Assembly (NCBI RefSeq): GCF_039697315.1
Contig: NZ_CP155619.1
Span: 496,001-560,000 of the forward strand
Direction of reading: 5' to 3'
DNA from: Pseudomonas abietaniphila
GTDB taxonomy: Bacteria; Pseudomonadota; Gammaproteobacteria; Pseudomonadales; Pseudomonadaceae
DNA length: 64,000 nucleotides
Both the position numbers and the translations under genes were made by a program. This document shows, piece after piece, positions 48,817 to 57,906 of the stretch. Under the pieces are notes generated by a model. It saw only the letters and a list, made by a program, of their open reading frames with translations, searched no databases and was not told where the DNA came from. Position 1 is the first letter of the stretch; each line of letters starts with the position of its first letter.

Positions 48817-49916
48817 GACTGGATTACCGCCCGGCGACTGGCTTTCCCAACAGCGGCATCGGCCGACAGAACATCGCGCTGGAGGACGCTTTCCGCGCAC
48901 GGCCCGACGTGCAGCTGCAACTGTTCAGCATCGGGCCGCTCGGACATCCGGTTCGCAAGATTGCCCATTGCCCACGCTGGGCGACCCCGCTAAACGGCAT
49001 TCACCGCTTACCAGAGCGCCTGCGTTTCGAAGCCTTCTTTCTCCCGGAGGCGTTGCGTGATGCGGAAATAGAGGTCTACATGGCCAACCTGAACATGGGG
49101 CTTCCAATGGGCCGCAAGCCTGCGGGCATGCGCTACATCCTGCAGCTTCATGACGTCTTCCAGCTGACCCTGAGCAACGCCCACGGATCGAAGATCAAGG
49201 CCAAGATCTACGGTCAGACCGATCGGCTGTCCATCGGTCATTCGGTCCGGGTCGCCGACCGCATCTGGACGCCGTCACAGTTCACGGCCGATGAAACCGT
49301 ACGCCTGTTTCCCCATGCCCGGGACAAGGTACGGGTGCTGCCCAACCTGGTGGAAGGCTTCACCGCCGAACCCGCCGACCTCGAGACCCCGCTGCCCGAG
49401 CGTTACTGGTTGTGCGTGGGCACCCGCGAGCCGCGCAAGAACATCCCGTGGTTCGTCGAGGCCTGGCAGATCGCGCGCCGACAGTTTCCAAAAACCCCCG
49501 ACCTGGTGCTGGTCGGTGGCCCTGCCGGATTGACCGGCACGCAACGTGAGCTGCCCGGTTTGCACATCGTCAGCGGTATCAGCGACGGCCAATTGCATCA
49601 CGTCTACCGTCAGGCAGACCGCTTGTGGCATCCGTCTTACGGGGAGGGTTTCGGGTTGCCCGTCGTCGAAGCGCTGAGCGTCGGTACGCCGGTTGCGGTC
49701 GCCAGCGGTTCCTCCCTGGACGAGGTCACGCCCGACGGCAGCCCACGTTTCGCACCCGACGACCAGGCCGCGCTGGTGCGACTGATGGGCACGCTGTCCA
49801 CCGAAGAAAAACACGACCCGGCGCCGCTGCTGGCATGGGCTCATCGTTACGGCGTCGAAGCGTATCGCCAGCGTTTCAATGAACTGCTGGACGAGTTGAC
49901 CGGGGAGCCCGACTGA
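48807..49916 (+). CDS. pslI: Glycosyltransferase PslI
   Basis: GT4-family mannosyltransferase-like protein, 369 aa (PAO1 367). Begins GLDYRPATGFPNSGIGRQNI. The donor site includes CVGTREPRKNIPWFVEAW, LVLVGGPAGLTG and HPSYGEGFGLPVVEALSVGTPV. Overlaps both neighbours, so it is clearly part of one transcript. Specificity inferred only from family. Confidence 0.88.
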   Translation: MRVGLDYRPATGFPNSGIGRQNIALEDAFRARPDVQLQLFSIGPLGHPVRKIAHCPRWATPLNGIHRLPERLRFEAFFLPEALRDAEIEVYMANLNMGLPMGRKPAGMRYILQLHDVFQLTLSNAHGSKIKAKIYGQTDRLSIGHSVRVADRIWTPSQFTADETVRLFPHARDKVRVLPNLVEGFTAEPADLETPLPERYWLCVGTREPRKNIPWFVEAWQIARRQFPKTPDLVLVGGPAGLTGTQRELPGLHIVSGISDGQLHHVYRQADRLWHPSYGEGFGLPVVEALSVGTPVAVASGSSLDEVTPDGSPRFAPDDQAALVRLMGTLSTEEKHDPAPLLAWAHRYGVEAYRQRFNELLDELTGEPD

Positions 49917-51313
49917 TGCAATTGGCCATGCCCGTAGGCGTGTTCGTCGCACTGCTGTTCGGTGTGCTGGTCTGGGTGCTGCCCGCCATCAAGGTAACGG
50001 CGGCACTGATCGGTGTCGCCGCAGTGGTGACGATCATTCGCCGCCCGCTGCGTGGCCTGTTGCTGTTCGGTGTGCTGGCGACCTTTTTGCCCTACGCCAC
50101 GGTGCAGATCGGCATCCGCACCACGGTGTCGGAAGCCCTGGTGATGCTGATCTGGGCCAGTCTGTTGGCGCATCGGCTGTTTGCCTTGTACAACCCGCCG
50201 CTGCAGCTGCTGCGCACCGAACGCTGGTTGATCGCCCTGATGATGTTCAGCGCCCTGCCCTTCGTGGCCGGGCAGTTGACGGTCAACGCCGACGGAAACG
50301 GGCCGGTCAACTGGGTGCGCTGGCTGTTCAATCTGTCCCCCCTGTTTCTCGTCCCTCGATTATTGAACGATGAAAAATCCCGTGAACAGATGACGGTCGC
50401 GCTTCTGCTGGGGACGCTGTTTCTGTTGCTGCTGTCGATTCCGGTGTACCTGAAGAGCGGCAGCTCGACGGCGATCATCTCGATCATCGGCGGGCTCGGC
50501 TACAGTAATCTGGACACTCTCAACGAAGGTTTATCCGGTCTGTCGACGCGTATGGGCACGCCGTGGACGCACCCCAACATCGCAGGCGGTGCATTGGCCA
50601 TGCTGCTTCCGCTGGCATTCTGCATCGGCGTCACCCGCCAAGGAGCGGTGCGCACGCTGGGCCTGGCGGTGGCCGTGCTGGCGGCTGCCGGTCTGCTGTT
50701 CACAGGATCGCGCGGCGCCCTCCTGAGCCTGGTTCTGGTGATGTGCTGGATGGCACGCAGGCGGGTGCCGTATGTCGGCCGGTTACTGATGGCGGGCGTG
50801 TTTCTCGGTGCATTGCTGCTGATGTTCTACCCGCCGTTGCAAGAGCGATTGATCGGGCTGTTCTCCAGCAATGACGCCAGTACCGCGATCCGTTTCCAGG
50901 AATACTCGCACTTTCCCGACGCCATGAAGGTGTTCCCGCTGGGCATCGGCTTCAAGGTCGACCCACCGGTCCCCGGCACCGGGTTGTGGGGGATTTCCAA
51001 TCTGTGGCTGAACTACGTCTACAAGCTGGGCATCCCCGGCATGCTGCTGTTCATTGCCGTCACCGTCAGTTGGTGGAAAGAAGCCCGGCTCGACCACAAC
51101 ACCGTGACGCTGAACCGTGACACCGCTTTGTGGCTCGGGACGCGCGCTGGCGTCCTGGCGGCGTTGCTGAGCGGATTCTTTGACCACTATTTCAGCTTCA
51201 CCACGGTGCTGATTGCGCTGTTCTGGCTGCTGCTCGGGCTGAACCTGCACGAAGCCCGGCGCCTGGAGAAAAAGCGGCACAGCATGGCAACGGAACCAAG
51301 GGAGACACCATGA
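49916..51313 (+). CDS. pslJ: PslJ, O-antigen ligase/polymerase-like membrane protein
   Basis: Polytopic inner-membrane protein, 465 aa, with about 11-12 TM helices and an O-antigen ligase-type (Wzy_C) core, including TPWTHPNIAGGALAMLLPL, LFTGSRGALLSL and a periplasmic loop near 330-370 (FPLGIGFKVDPPVPGTGLWG). Probably polymerises Psl repeat units (PAO1 PslJ 478 aa). ATG overlaps the pslI stop; its own stop overlaps the next gene. Confidence 0.85.
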   Translation: MQLAMPVGVFVALLFGVLVWVLPAIKVTAALIGVAAVVTIIRRPLRGLLLFGVLATFLPYATVQIGIRTTVSEALVMLIWASLLAHRLFALYNPPLQLLRTERWLIALMMFSALPFVAGQLTVNADGNGPVNWVRWLFNLSPLFLVPRLLNDEKSREQMTVALLLGTLFLLLLSIPVYLKSGSSTAIISIIGGLGYSNLDTLNEGLSGLSTRMGTPWTHPNIAGGALAMLLPLAFCIGVTRQGAVRTLGLAVAVLAAAGLLFTGSRGALLSLVLVMCWMARRRVPYVGRLLMAGVFLGALLLMFYPPLQERLIGLFSSNDASTAIRFQEYSHFPDAMKVFPLGIGFKVDPPVPGTGLWGISNLWLNYVYKLGIPGMLLFIAVTVSWWKEARLDHNTVTLNRDTALWLGTRAGVLAALLSGFFDHYFSFTTVLIALFWLLLGLNLHEARRLEKKRHSMATEPRETP

Positions 51314-52131
51314 AACACCGCATGATGCATTCTCACGACCTGCGTCAACAATTGCCCGAATATGCGCGCAAGATGGGGGTCAGTGCGGAGGAACTCGAAG
51401 GCGCGTACGACTGGATGCTTGAAAACGACGTGTGCTTCGAAACACCGATGAAAGACAAGACCCTGTGTTTCATCAGCTACCTGAACATCGAGCCGCGCAT
51501 CGAGCATCCCCTCGCCCGCCGCTTTTACCGGCTGCTCGGGAAAGAGACGCCAGGCGCCCTGATTCCGCTGTACGGGATCAACTGGCCGACCCTGCGCGAC
51601 CGCATGCTGCGCACCTGGGAGCAGGCCTACAACATCCTCATCTGCAAGATCCCCAGCCATACGCTGCGGCTGTTATGGCTGCGCATGGGCGGGGCGAAGA
51701 TCGGCAAGGGGTCGTCGGTGTGGCGCAACACGGAGATTCTCGGTGTCGATGGCCTGAGGATCGGTGACGACAGCACCGTCGGCTGGCACTGCCAACTGGA
51801 CGCGCGTGGCGGTCTGATCATCGGTGACCACGTCACCATCGCCTCCCACGTCCTGATCATTGCCGGCGGCCACGACCTCAAGGCCCCCGAGTTCTGGGCG
51901 GTCGGCGGCCCGGTGTTCATCCGCGACTACGCCTGGATCGCCAGCCGGGCCCTGCTCTCGTTCGGCGCCGATATTGGCGAAGGTGCGGTGGTCGGCGGCG
52001 GTTCGGTGGTGTCCAAAGCGATTCCACCCTACGCCATCGTCAGCGGCCCGAATGCCGAGATCAAAGGCGAGCGCGCCCGAGGCCTCAACTACAAAGTGGG
52101 CGGCAAAGGCCTGTTCACGTTGTTCCACTGA
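51310..52131 (+). CDS. Left-handed beta-helix acyltransferase in the psl operon
   Basis: 273 aa. N-terminal helical part (1-130) precedes a hexapeptide-repeat domain (about 140-240; IGDDSTVGWHCQLDARGGLI, GDHVTIASHVLIIAGGHD, IASRALLSFGADIGEGAVVG) of the WcaF/maltose acetyltransferase type. The His in IIAGGHDL is the usual catalytic residue. Such enzymes acetylate sugars, so Psl may be acetylated. PAO1 has no LbH gene between pslJ and pslK (its pslL is a membrane acyltransferase). Overlaps pslJ by ATGA, which supports true operon membership. Confidence 0.85.
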   Translation: MKHRMMHSHDLRQQLPEYARKMGVSAEELEGAYDWMLENDVCFETPMKDKTLCFISYLNIEPRIEHPLARRFYRLLGKETPGALIPLYGINWPTLRDRMLRTWEQAYNILICKIPSHTLRLLWLRMGGAKIGKGSSVWRNTEILGVDGLRIGDDSTVGWHCQLDARGGLIIGDHVTIASHVLIIAGGHDLKAPEFWAVGGPVFIRDYAWIASRALLSFGADIGEGAVVGGGSVVSKAIPPYAIVSGPNAEIKGERARGLNYKVGGKGLFTLFH

Positions 52132-52140
52132 GGACAGCCC

Positions 52141-53556
52141 ATGTTCGGTTCGACGCTGTGGCTGACGCTGGCAACCCTGACCGGGCTGGCTGCAGGCTTC
52201 GCGCGCGAGTGGCTGCTGGTGGCGGCCTGGGGCGCGGGCGGCCGCAGCGATGCCTTTCTGGTGTCGTTGTTTTTGCCCGAGGCGTTGCGCATGGCGCTGG
52301 CCGCCGGTTTGCTCAGCGCCGCCGCCCTACCCTTGTATCAGCAGCGTTCACCGCAGGCACAACACGACTGGCTCGGGGCATTGGCGCCTCGGCTGCTGCT
52401 GTGCGGCGTTGGATTGAGTGTGTTGCTCGGGGTCGGTTCGCCTTTCTGGGTACGGTTGATCGGGCCGGGACTGGACGAGTCGGGGTGCGCGCTGGCGTCC
52501 GCTTCACTTCAGTGGCTGGCGTGGTCGGCACCGGGGTTTCTGTTGCACGCGCTGCTGTGCGTCCCCTTGCAGGCCCGCTCACGCTTCGTGCTGGCAGGGT
52601 TGGGGTCACTGCTGTTCAACCTGCCGCCGGTGATTTACCTGACGCTGATGCGCCACGCCGCTACACCCACAGGACTGGCAAGCGCGTGCGTGCTGGGCAG
52701 CCTGCTCATGCCCGCAGCGCTGCTGCCCACGCTGCTTCGCGATGGCTGGACGCCGTGGCGCTTGAGCCGCGCGCCCGGCGCGGGCCGTGAATTGCTGAAG
52801 CGCATCGGCCCACTGCTCAGCAGCAACCTGGCGAGCCAGGGCCTTGCCTTGCTGGAACGCATGGTCGCCTCGTTGCTGGGGGAAGGCGCAGTGACGTGGG
52901 TCAATCTGGCCCGCAAGCTCATCAACCTGCCCTTGATCGCCCTCATGAGCCTCAATCAGGTGCTGTTGGGGCTCATGAGCGGCACCCAGGGCGATCAACG
53001 CATGGCGTTGTTGCGCAAAGGTTTGAGCAGCGCCACGTTGCTGACCGTCCCCGCCGTGGCCGGTTTGATTGGCGCAGCCGGCGCACTGGTGACGTTGCTG
53101 CTGCCCCATCAGGCGATCGACAGTCCCTTGCCTGCACTGCTCGCCTGGTTCGCCGTGCCGCTGATGTTTGGTGCCTGGAACGCGTTGCTGGCCCGGTACG
53201 CCTACGCAGCGGGCGACACACGCCTGCCGCTACGCTGTGAACTGGCGGGCAGTTTGCTCAATGCCGTCCTGCTGGCGGTGCTGCCGTTTTTCTTCGGCTT
53301 GATCGGCATCGCCATGGCGGCCGTGTGCGGCGCGATCCTGACCGGGTTGCTGCTGATGCGTCGTCAGGACCTGTTGATGCATCTGCCGTGGCGTCAGCAG
53401 TGGCTGCTGGGCGTCGCGATCATGCTGCTCGCCGCCATCGTGTTGCATCCGCTGAGTAACACCTGGCTGCAACTGGGCCTGAGCAGCGCGTACGGCGCGG
53501 TGTTGCTGGCCGGTCTGGCGCTGTGGTTGAGGCCTTGGCGTGCCGTGAGCGCTTGA
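52141..53556 (+). CDS. pslK: PslK, MviN/Wzx-type flippase
   Basis: Integral membrane protein with about 12-14 TM helices, 471 aa (PAO1 469), of the MOP/MviN superfamily. Early features: GLAAGFAREWLLVAAWGAGGR and SDAFLVSLFLPEALRMALAA, typical of MviN-like lipid-linked oligosaccharide flippases. Likely moves the Psl lipid-linked repeat unit across the inner membrane. Last gene of the operon; 9 bases after the acyltransferase. No obvious terminator follows; it converges on a LysR gene. Confidence 0.88.
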   Translation: MFGSTLWLTLATLTGLAAGFAREWLLVAAWGAGGRSDAFLVSLFLPEALRMALAAGLLSAAALPLYQQRSPQAQHDWLGALAPRLLLCGVGLSVLLGVGSPFWVRLIGPGLDESGCALASASLQWLAWSAPGFLLHALLCVPLQARSRFVLAGLGSLLFNLPPVIYLTLMRHAATPTGLASACVLGSLLMPAALLPTLLRDGWTPWRLSRAPGAGRELLKRIGPLLSSNLASQGLALLERMVASLLGEGAVTWVNLARKLINLPLIALMSLNQVLLGLMSGTQGDQRMALLRKGLSSATLLTVPAVAGLIGAAGALVTLLLPHQAIDSPLPALLAWFAVPLMFGAWNALLARYAYAAGDTRLPLRCELAGSLLNAVLLAVLPFFFGLIGIAMAAVCGAILTGLLLMRRQDLLMHLPWRQQWLLGVAIMLLAAIVLHPLSNTWLQLGLSSAYGAVLLAGLALWLRPWRAVSA

Positions 53557-53567
53557 CGTTTCCGGCG

Positions 53568-54500
53568 CTACCTCTGCGGCCAGATACCCGCGTAATGCGC
53601 ATTCACTGTGCCGCAGATTTCCTTGACTGTCTGACGCAGCCAGCGGTGTGCCAGGTCCTTGTCGAAACGCGGGTGCCAGGCCTGAACGACCTGAACCGGC
53701 TCGAACTCAAGGGGAATCACGAACGGCCGCATGCGCAGCCCCAGCTCGCGCAGCCCCCACAGCACCGTCTCCGGCAAAGAAACGATCCGGTCGGAACTCG
53801 CCGTGGAGAAAATTGCGGAGTGGAAATTCGGCGTGGTCAGGGTGACACGCCGAGACAGCCCAAGGCGCTCCAGCGCCAGGTCAATCGGCCCGTGGGGGCG
53901 CCCCCGTCGGGACACGCTGACATGGTCGTAACGAGCGAACGTCTGTGGGGTGATCGGCGCGTCGAAGATCGGATGGTCTCCTCGCGCCAGCGCAACAAAA
54001 CGGGTGGTGAGCAGTTGCTGCACCTTGATTTCAGGCCCGAAGTTACACCGCGCGGTCACGTGCAGGTCAATCCGGCCTTCACGCAGGGCATCGTCGTCAC
54101 CCTCGCCCTCAGGCGCAAAACGCAGGGTGCTGTCAGGCGCATGGACCCGCAACGCGTCGACCAGTCGCCCGCCAAAGGCGCCGAAGAACACATCGTTGGA
54201 GCGCACATTGAAACAGCGCGCCAGCGTGCTCATGTCCACCTCATCCCGCGCCTGGAACACCTCCGTCGCCTGCTCGACCAGGTTGCGCACCTGAGCCTGC
54301 AACGCCAGCGCTCTGGGCGTGGGCACCAACCCGCGCCCGGCCCGCACCAGAACCGGATCGCCCAGCGCCTCGCGAATCCGCGTGAGCGTACGGCTCATCG
54401 CGGCCGGGCTCAAATGCATGCGCCTGGCGGCACCGACGACACTGCCCTCTTCCAGCAAGGCGTCGAGAGCGATCAGCAGGTTCATGTCAGGCAAAGGCAT
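53568..54500 (-). CDS. LysR-family transcriptional regulator
   Basis: 310 aa. N-terminal winged helix-turn-helix (about 5-65; LIALDALLEEGSVVGAARRM, LSPAAMSRTLTRIREALGDP) and a periplasmic-binding-like effector domain. The RRMHLSPAAMSRTLTRIR style is that of the NodD/NahR-like group. Start at ATG 54500 is preferred by helix position; a GTG at 54527 is possible; neither has a strong ribosome-binding site. It may control the VOC/CoA-transferase genes on the same strand; the effector is unknown. Confidence 0.87.
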   Translation of the reverse strand: MPLPDMNLLIALDALLEEGSVVGAARRMHLSPAAMSRTLTRIREALGDPVLVRAGRGLVPTPRALALQAQVRNLVEQATEVFQARDEVDMSTLARCFNVRSNDVFFGAFGGRLVDALRVHAPDSTLRFAPEGEGDDDALREGRIDLHVTARCNFGPEIKVQQLLTTRFVALARGDHPIFDAPITPQTFARYDHVSVSRRGRPHGPIDLALERLGLSRRVTLTTPNFHSAIFSTASSDRIVSLPETVLWGLRELGLRMRPFVIPLEFEPVQVVQAWHPRFDKDLAHRWLRQTVKEICGTVNAHYAGIWPQR

Positions 54501-54700
54501 GGCGCGGTATCCGGTGTCAGTGGACACCGATGATGCGGGAAATGGTGGGGTTTGAGAATAACGGGAGAAGCAGAGGCCGCTCCTCCCTCGGTTGGAATCC
54601 GTTTAAGAGGGGTGGTTCGGTCGGAAACAGTCGGGCCGTTAGGCCAAACCTATCAGCCGCTCCCCTCAACAGCGGATGTGTACATGCCCTATGAGCCCTT

Positions 54701-55078
54701 TTAAACGAGCTCTGAAATCTCAATCAGATTCAGATCAGGATCCCGCACATACACCGACCGAATCGGCCCCGTGGCACCGGTGCGCAGGATCGGCCCTTCG
54801 ATGATCGGCCACTGCGCCTCGTTCAGCCGCACCACCACCTGCTCCAGCGGAATCGAGGCGATGAAACACAGGTCCAGCGCACCGGGGACCGGCACGTGCG
54901 CCTTGGGCTCGAATTCCCGGCCGCGAAGGTGCAGGTTGATTTTCTGATTGCCATACCTGAACGCCATACGGCCCGCGCCAAAGGTTTCCAGCTGCATCCC
55001 CATCACACGGGTGTAGAAATCCACGGTAGCCTCGGCGTCGACCGCCGTCAGCACCAGATGGTCAAGATGATCGATCAT
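54701..55078 (-). CDS. VOC/glyoxalase-fold protein
   Basis: 125 aa, two beta-alpha-beta-beta-beta modules. Possible metal ligands: His in LDHLVLTA (residue 7), His50 in INLHLRG and Glu in LIEIS, as in glyoxalase I/dioxygenase-like enzymes. Ends YVRDPDLNLIEISELV, the usual final motif. Located between the LysR and CoA-transferase genes; perhaps acts on a substrate of that pathway. Exact function unknown. Confidence 0.85.
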   Translation of the reverse strand: MIDHLDHLVLTAVDAEATVDFYTRVMGMQLETFGAGRMAFRYGNQKINLHLRGREFEPKAHVPVPGALDLCFIASIPLEQVVVRLNEAQWPIIEGPILRTGATGPIRSVYVRDPDLNLIEISELV

Positions 55079-55103
55079 GGTGTTGCCTCCAGGCAGGTCA
55101 GCT

Positions 55104-56294
55104 TCAAATCAATCCGCGAGCGCGCCACTCGGCACGTTGGCCGGCGTCGATCCCCAGTTGTTCCAGCACCTCATCGGTGTGCTGCCCCAACGTCGGGGCA
55201 GGACGACTGACGCCGCCCGGCGTGCTGCCCAGTTTGGGCACGATCCCCGGCAGCGTGACCGGCGTGCCGTCATCCAGCCGACTGTCCAGCAGCATGTCGC
55301 GCGCCTTGTAATGCGGGTCACTGGCGATGTCGGAGGCGTCGTAGATCTTGCCCGCGGGAATTCGCTCTGCGGTGAGTTTTGCCAGCACCTCGTCGAGGTC
55401 CAGGCTCGCGGCCCAGGCGGAAATCGCCGCGTCGATCAACTCGACCTGCTTCACCCGACCATCGTTGTGCGCGAGCGCCGGGTCAGCGGCCAGATCGGGC
55501 CGTTCGATCAAGGCCATCAGACGCTGATAGATACTGTCGCCGTTGCCCGCGATCAACGCATAGCGCCCATCGCGGCAACGGTAGGCATTGGACGGCGCGA
55601 TGCCCGGCAGGCTGCTGCCCGCGGGCTGGCGCACAGCACCGAACACCGAAAATTCCGGGATCAGGCTTTCCATCATGTTGAAGACCGACTCATACAGCGC
55701 CACGTCGATTTCCTGACCTTCGCCACCGTTCTGGTCACGATGGCGGAGCGCGAGCAGCACACCAATGACGCCATGCAGGGCCGACAGCGAATCGCCGATG
55801 GAAACTCCGACTCGCACTGGTGTACGGTCCGGCTCGCCCGACAGATGACGCAAACCGCCCATGGCCTCACCGACCACGCCGAAACCCGGACGATCACGGT
55901 ACGGCCCGGTCTGTCCGTACCCCGATACTCGCAGCATCACCAGTTTCGGGTTGAGCGCATGCAGCTCTTTCCAGCCCAGGCCCCAGCCTTCGAGCGTTCC
56001 AGGACGGAAGTTCTCCACCAGCACGTCGGCTTCGGCGATCAGCTTGCGCACGATGTCCTGACCTTCCGGTTCACGCAAATCAAGGGTGACCGAACGCTTG
56101 TTGCGTGAGGACACGGCCCACCACACCGACGTACCTTCGTGCAGCAGGCGCCACTTGCGCAGTGGATCACCGGTGCCCGGCGGCTCGATCTTGATCACAT
56201 CGGCGCCGAACTCACCCAGCATCTTGGCAGCGAAGGGCCCGGCGATCAGTTGCCCGACTTCGATGACCCGGATCCCTTGCAAAGGCTTTTGCAT
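55104..56294 (-). CDS. CaiB/BaiF (class III) CoA-transferase
   Basis: 396 aa. Starts LQGIRVIEVGQLIAGPFAAK and LGEFGADVIKIEPPGTGDPL, followed by ENFRPGTLEGWGLG, LVMLRVSGYGQTGPYRDRPG and GEAMGGLRHLSGEPD, all of which are signature blocks of the family. Moves CoA between carboxylic acids; candidates include formyl/oxalate, succinyl/mesaconate or carnitine types, not decidable here. Probably cotranscribed with the VOC gene (25 bases downstream). Under probable LysR control. Confidence 0.9.
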   Translation of the reverse strand: MQKPLQGIRVIEVGQLIAGPFAAKMLGEFGADVIKIEPPGTGDPLRKWRLLHEGTSVWWAVSSRNKRSVTLDLREPEGQDIVRKLIAEADVLVENFRPGTLEGWGLGWKELHALNPKLVMLRVSGYGQTGPYRDRPGFGVVGEAMGGLRHLSGEPDRTPVRVGVSIGDSLSALHGVIGVLLALRHRDQNGGEGQEIDVALYESVFNMMESLIPEFSVFGAVRQPAGSSLPGIAPSNAYRCRDGRYALIAGNGDSIYQRLMALIERPDLAADPALAHNDGRVKQVELIDAAISAWAASLDLDEVLAKLTAERIPAGKIYDASDIASDPHYKARDMLLDSRLDDGTPVTLPGIVPKLGSTPGGVSRPAPTLGQHTDEVLEQLGIDAGQRAEWRARGLI

Positions 56295-56400
56295 GACATG
56301 CCCTTTGTTGTTCTGAAAAGTGAGGGCAATTGTCTGCTCTGCCGCGCGTGATGAAAATGCCTAATTTTCCACAGGGCATTCTGTTTCGCGAAGGCTCGGC

Positions 56401-57906
56401 TCACCAGCCGCCGCCCAGAGACGTGTATAAACCCACCAGCGCCAGCGTCTGTGCGGTCGCGCTGTCCACCTGCTGTTCCTGACTCGCCAACAATGCCTGC
56501 TGCACGGTCAGCACGTTGAGAAAATCCACCGCACCGGCCTTGTACTGCTCCCTGGCGTTGTTCAACGCGATCTGATTCTGCTGCACGGCCTCCTGGAGCG
56601 TGTGCTGCTGCAACTGGCTCGCGTTGTACAGGCTCATGCTGTCATCGATTTCCTGCCAGGCACGCAGCACGGTTTTCTGATAATTCAACGCCGCTTCCTG
56701 CTCCTGCGCTTCACGCAGATGCAACATGCCGCGCAGCCGCCCGCCTTCGAAAATCGGCACACTCAACTGAGGGCCTATCCCGAACTGGCGAGCGCCCCAA
56801 CTGCCGAAATCCGCCAGTTGCAGAGACTGGAAACCGACGTTGCCCGACAACACGATCCGAGGATAAAAATCGCCCTCGGCCACCCCGACACTGGCGGCGG
56901 CAACGTGCATGCGCGCTTCGGCCTGGCGAATGTCGGGCCTCCGTTGAGCGAGATCCGACGGCAGACCCACCGGAATCGCGGCGGGCAGAGGTGCCATATC
57001 GGCGGGTTTTTCCAGCACTGACTGTAAGGTCCGGGGCGTCTGCGCGAGCAACAGGCTCAACGCGTTGATCAACTGCGCCTGACGGTGTTCGAGCAACGGA
57101 ACCCGTGCTTCGACCGTCGCCACTTGCGCGGCCGCCTGAGCGACGTCCAGGTGCGTCGCGACGCCGTTGGCCAGCCGTGCGTTCGACAATTCCAGGCTGT
57201 TGCGCGACACCGCGAGGTTGTCCCGGGTCACGGCGAGGGTGTGTTGCACGCCCCGCAGTTGCAGGTAATCGCGAGCCGTTTCCGCCTGCACCGACAGCAG
57301 CACGCCGCGGCGGTCATTGTCAGCGACGGCAACGGTCGCGTCTGCCGCTTCGACTTCGCGCTTGACCCGGCCCCAGAGGTCCACTTCCCAGGAAGCATCG
57401 AATCCCCCGTCCCACAGATTGAACGCCGACTTGCCGCTCATGCCGGAGGGATCGCTCAACCCTTCCCCGCTGTTGCGGGCACGCTGGTAACTCATGCCTG
57501 CGGAGACGCTCGGCAGTTGATCGCTGGCCACGACCTGGCGTGCAGCGCGGCTTTGCTCAAGCCGTGTGCTCGCGATCTTCAGGTCGAGATTTGCGTTGCT
57601 CGCCTGGTCTATCAGCGATGAAAGCAGCGGATCGTTGAACACCTCCCACCAGCGCGGATTGATGGACGTGGCTTGAGGGCGGCTCGCCGCTTGCTCGCCC
57701 TGAGTCGGCAGCCAGTCGACCTGAGCCGCACTTTCCGGCGGCTTGAAATCGTGGCCGACCTGACAGGCGGACAGCAGAGCGGACAGCACCGCCGACGCCA
57801 TTACCCAACGCCCTGCGGCACTGAGCGTGCTCAAGGACGCTGACCGCCCGCCGCTCGACATGTCACTGCCCACGGCTGGGCTCAGCGTCAAGACGAAGCG
57901 GCTCAT
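56401..57906 (-). CDS. NodT-family outer-membrane efflux lipoprotein
   Basis: TolC/OprM-type channel, 501 aa, exporting substrates through the outer membrane. Lipobox LLSAC at about residue 47, after a long N-terminal leader. Two OEP repeats of coiled-coil helices: SSLIDQASNANLDLKIASTR, RRPDIRQAEARMHVAAASVG. The start overlaps the adaptor stop (ATGA), so it is the third gene of an EmrA/EmrB/NodT-type tripartite pump. Confidence 0.9.
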   Translation of the reverse strand: MSRFVLTLSPAVGSDMSSGGRSASLSTLSAAGRWVMASAVLSALLSACQVGHDFKPPESAAQVDWLPTQGEQAASRPQATSINPRWWEVFNDPLLSSLIDQASNANLDLKIASTRLEQSRAARQVVASDQLPSVSAGMSYQRARNSGEGLSDPSGMSGKSAFNLWDGGFDASWEVDLWGRVKREVEAADATVAVADNDRRGVLLSVQAETARDYLQLRGVQHTLAVTRDNLAVSRNSLELSNARLANGVATHLDVAQAAAQVATVEARVPLLEHRQAQLINALSLLLAQTPRTLQSVLEKPADMAPLPAAIPVGLPSDLAQRRPDIRQAEARMHVAAASVGVAEGDFYPRIVLSGNVGFQSLQLADFGSWGARQFGIGPQLSVPIFEGGRLRGMLHLREAQEQEAALNYQKTVLRAWQEIDDSMSLYNASQLQQHTLQEAVQQNQIALNNAREQYKAGAVDFLNVLTVQQALLASQEQQVDSATAQTLALVGLYTSLGGGW

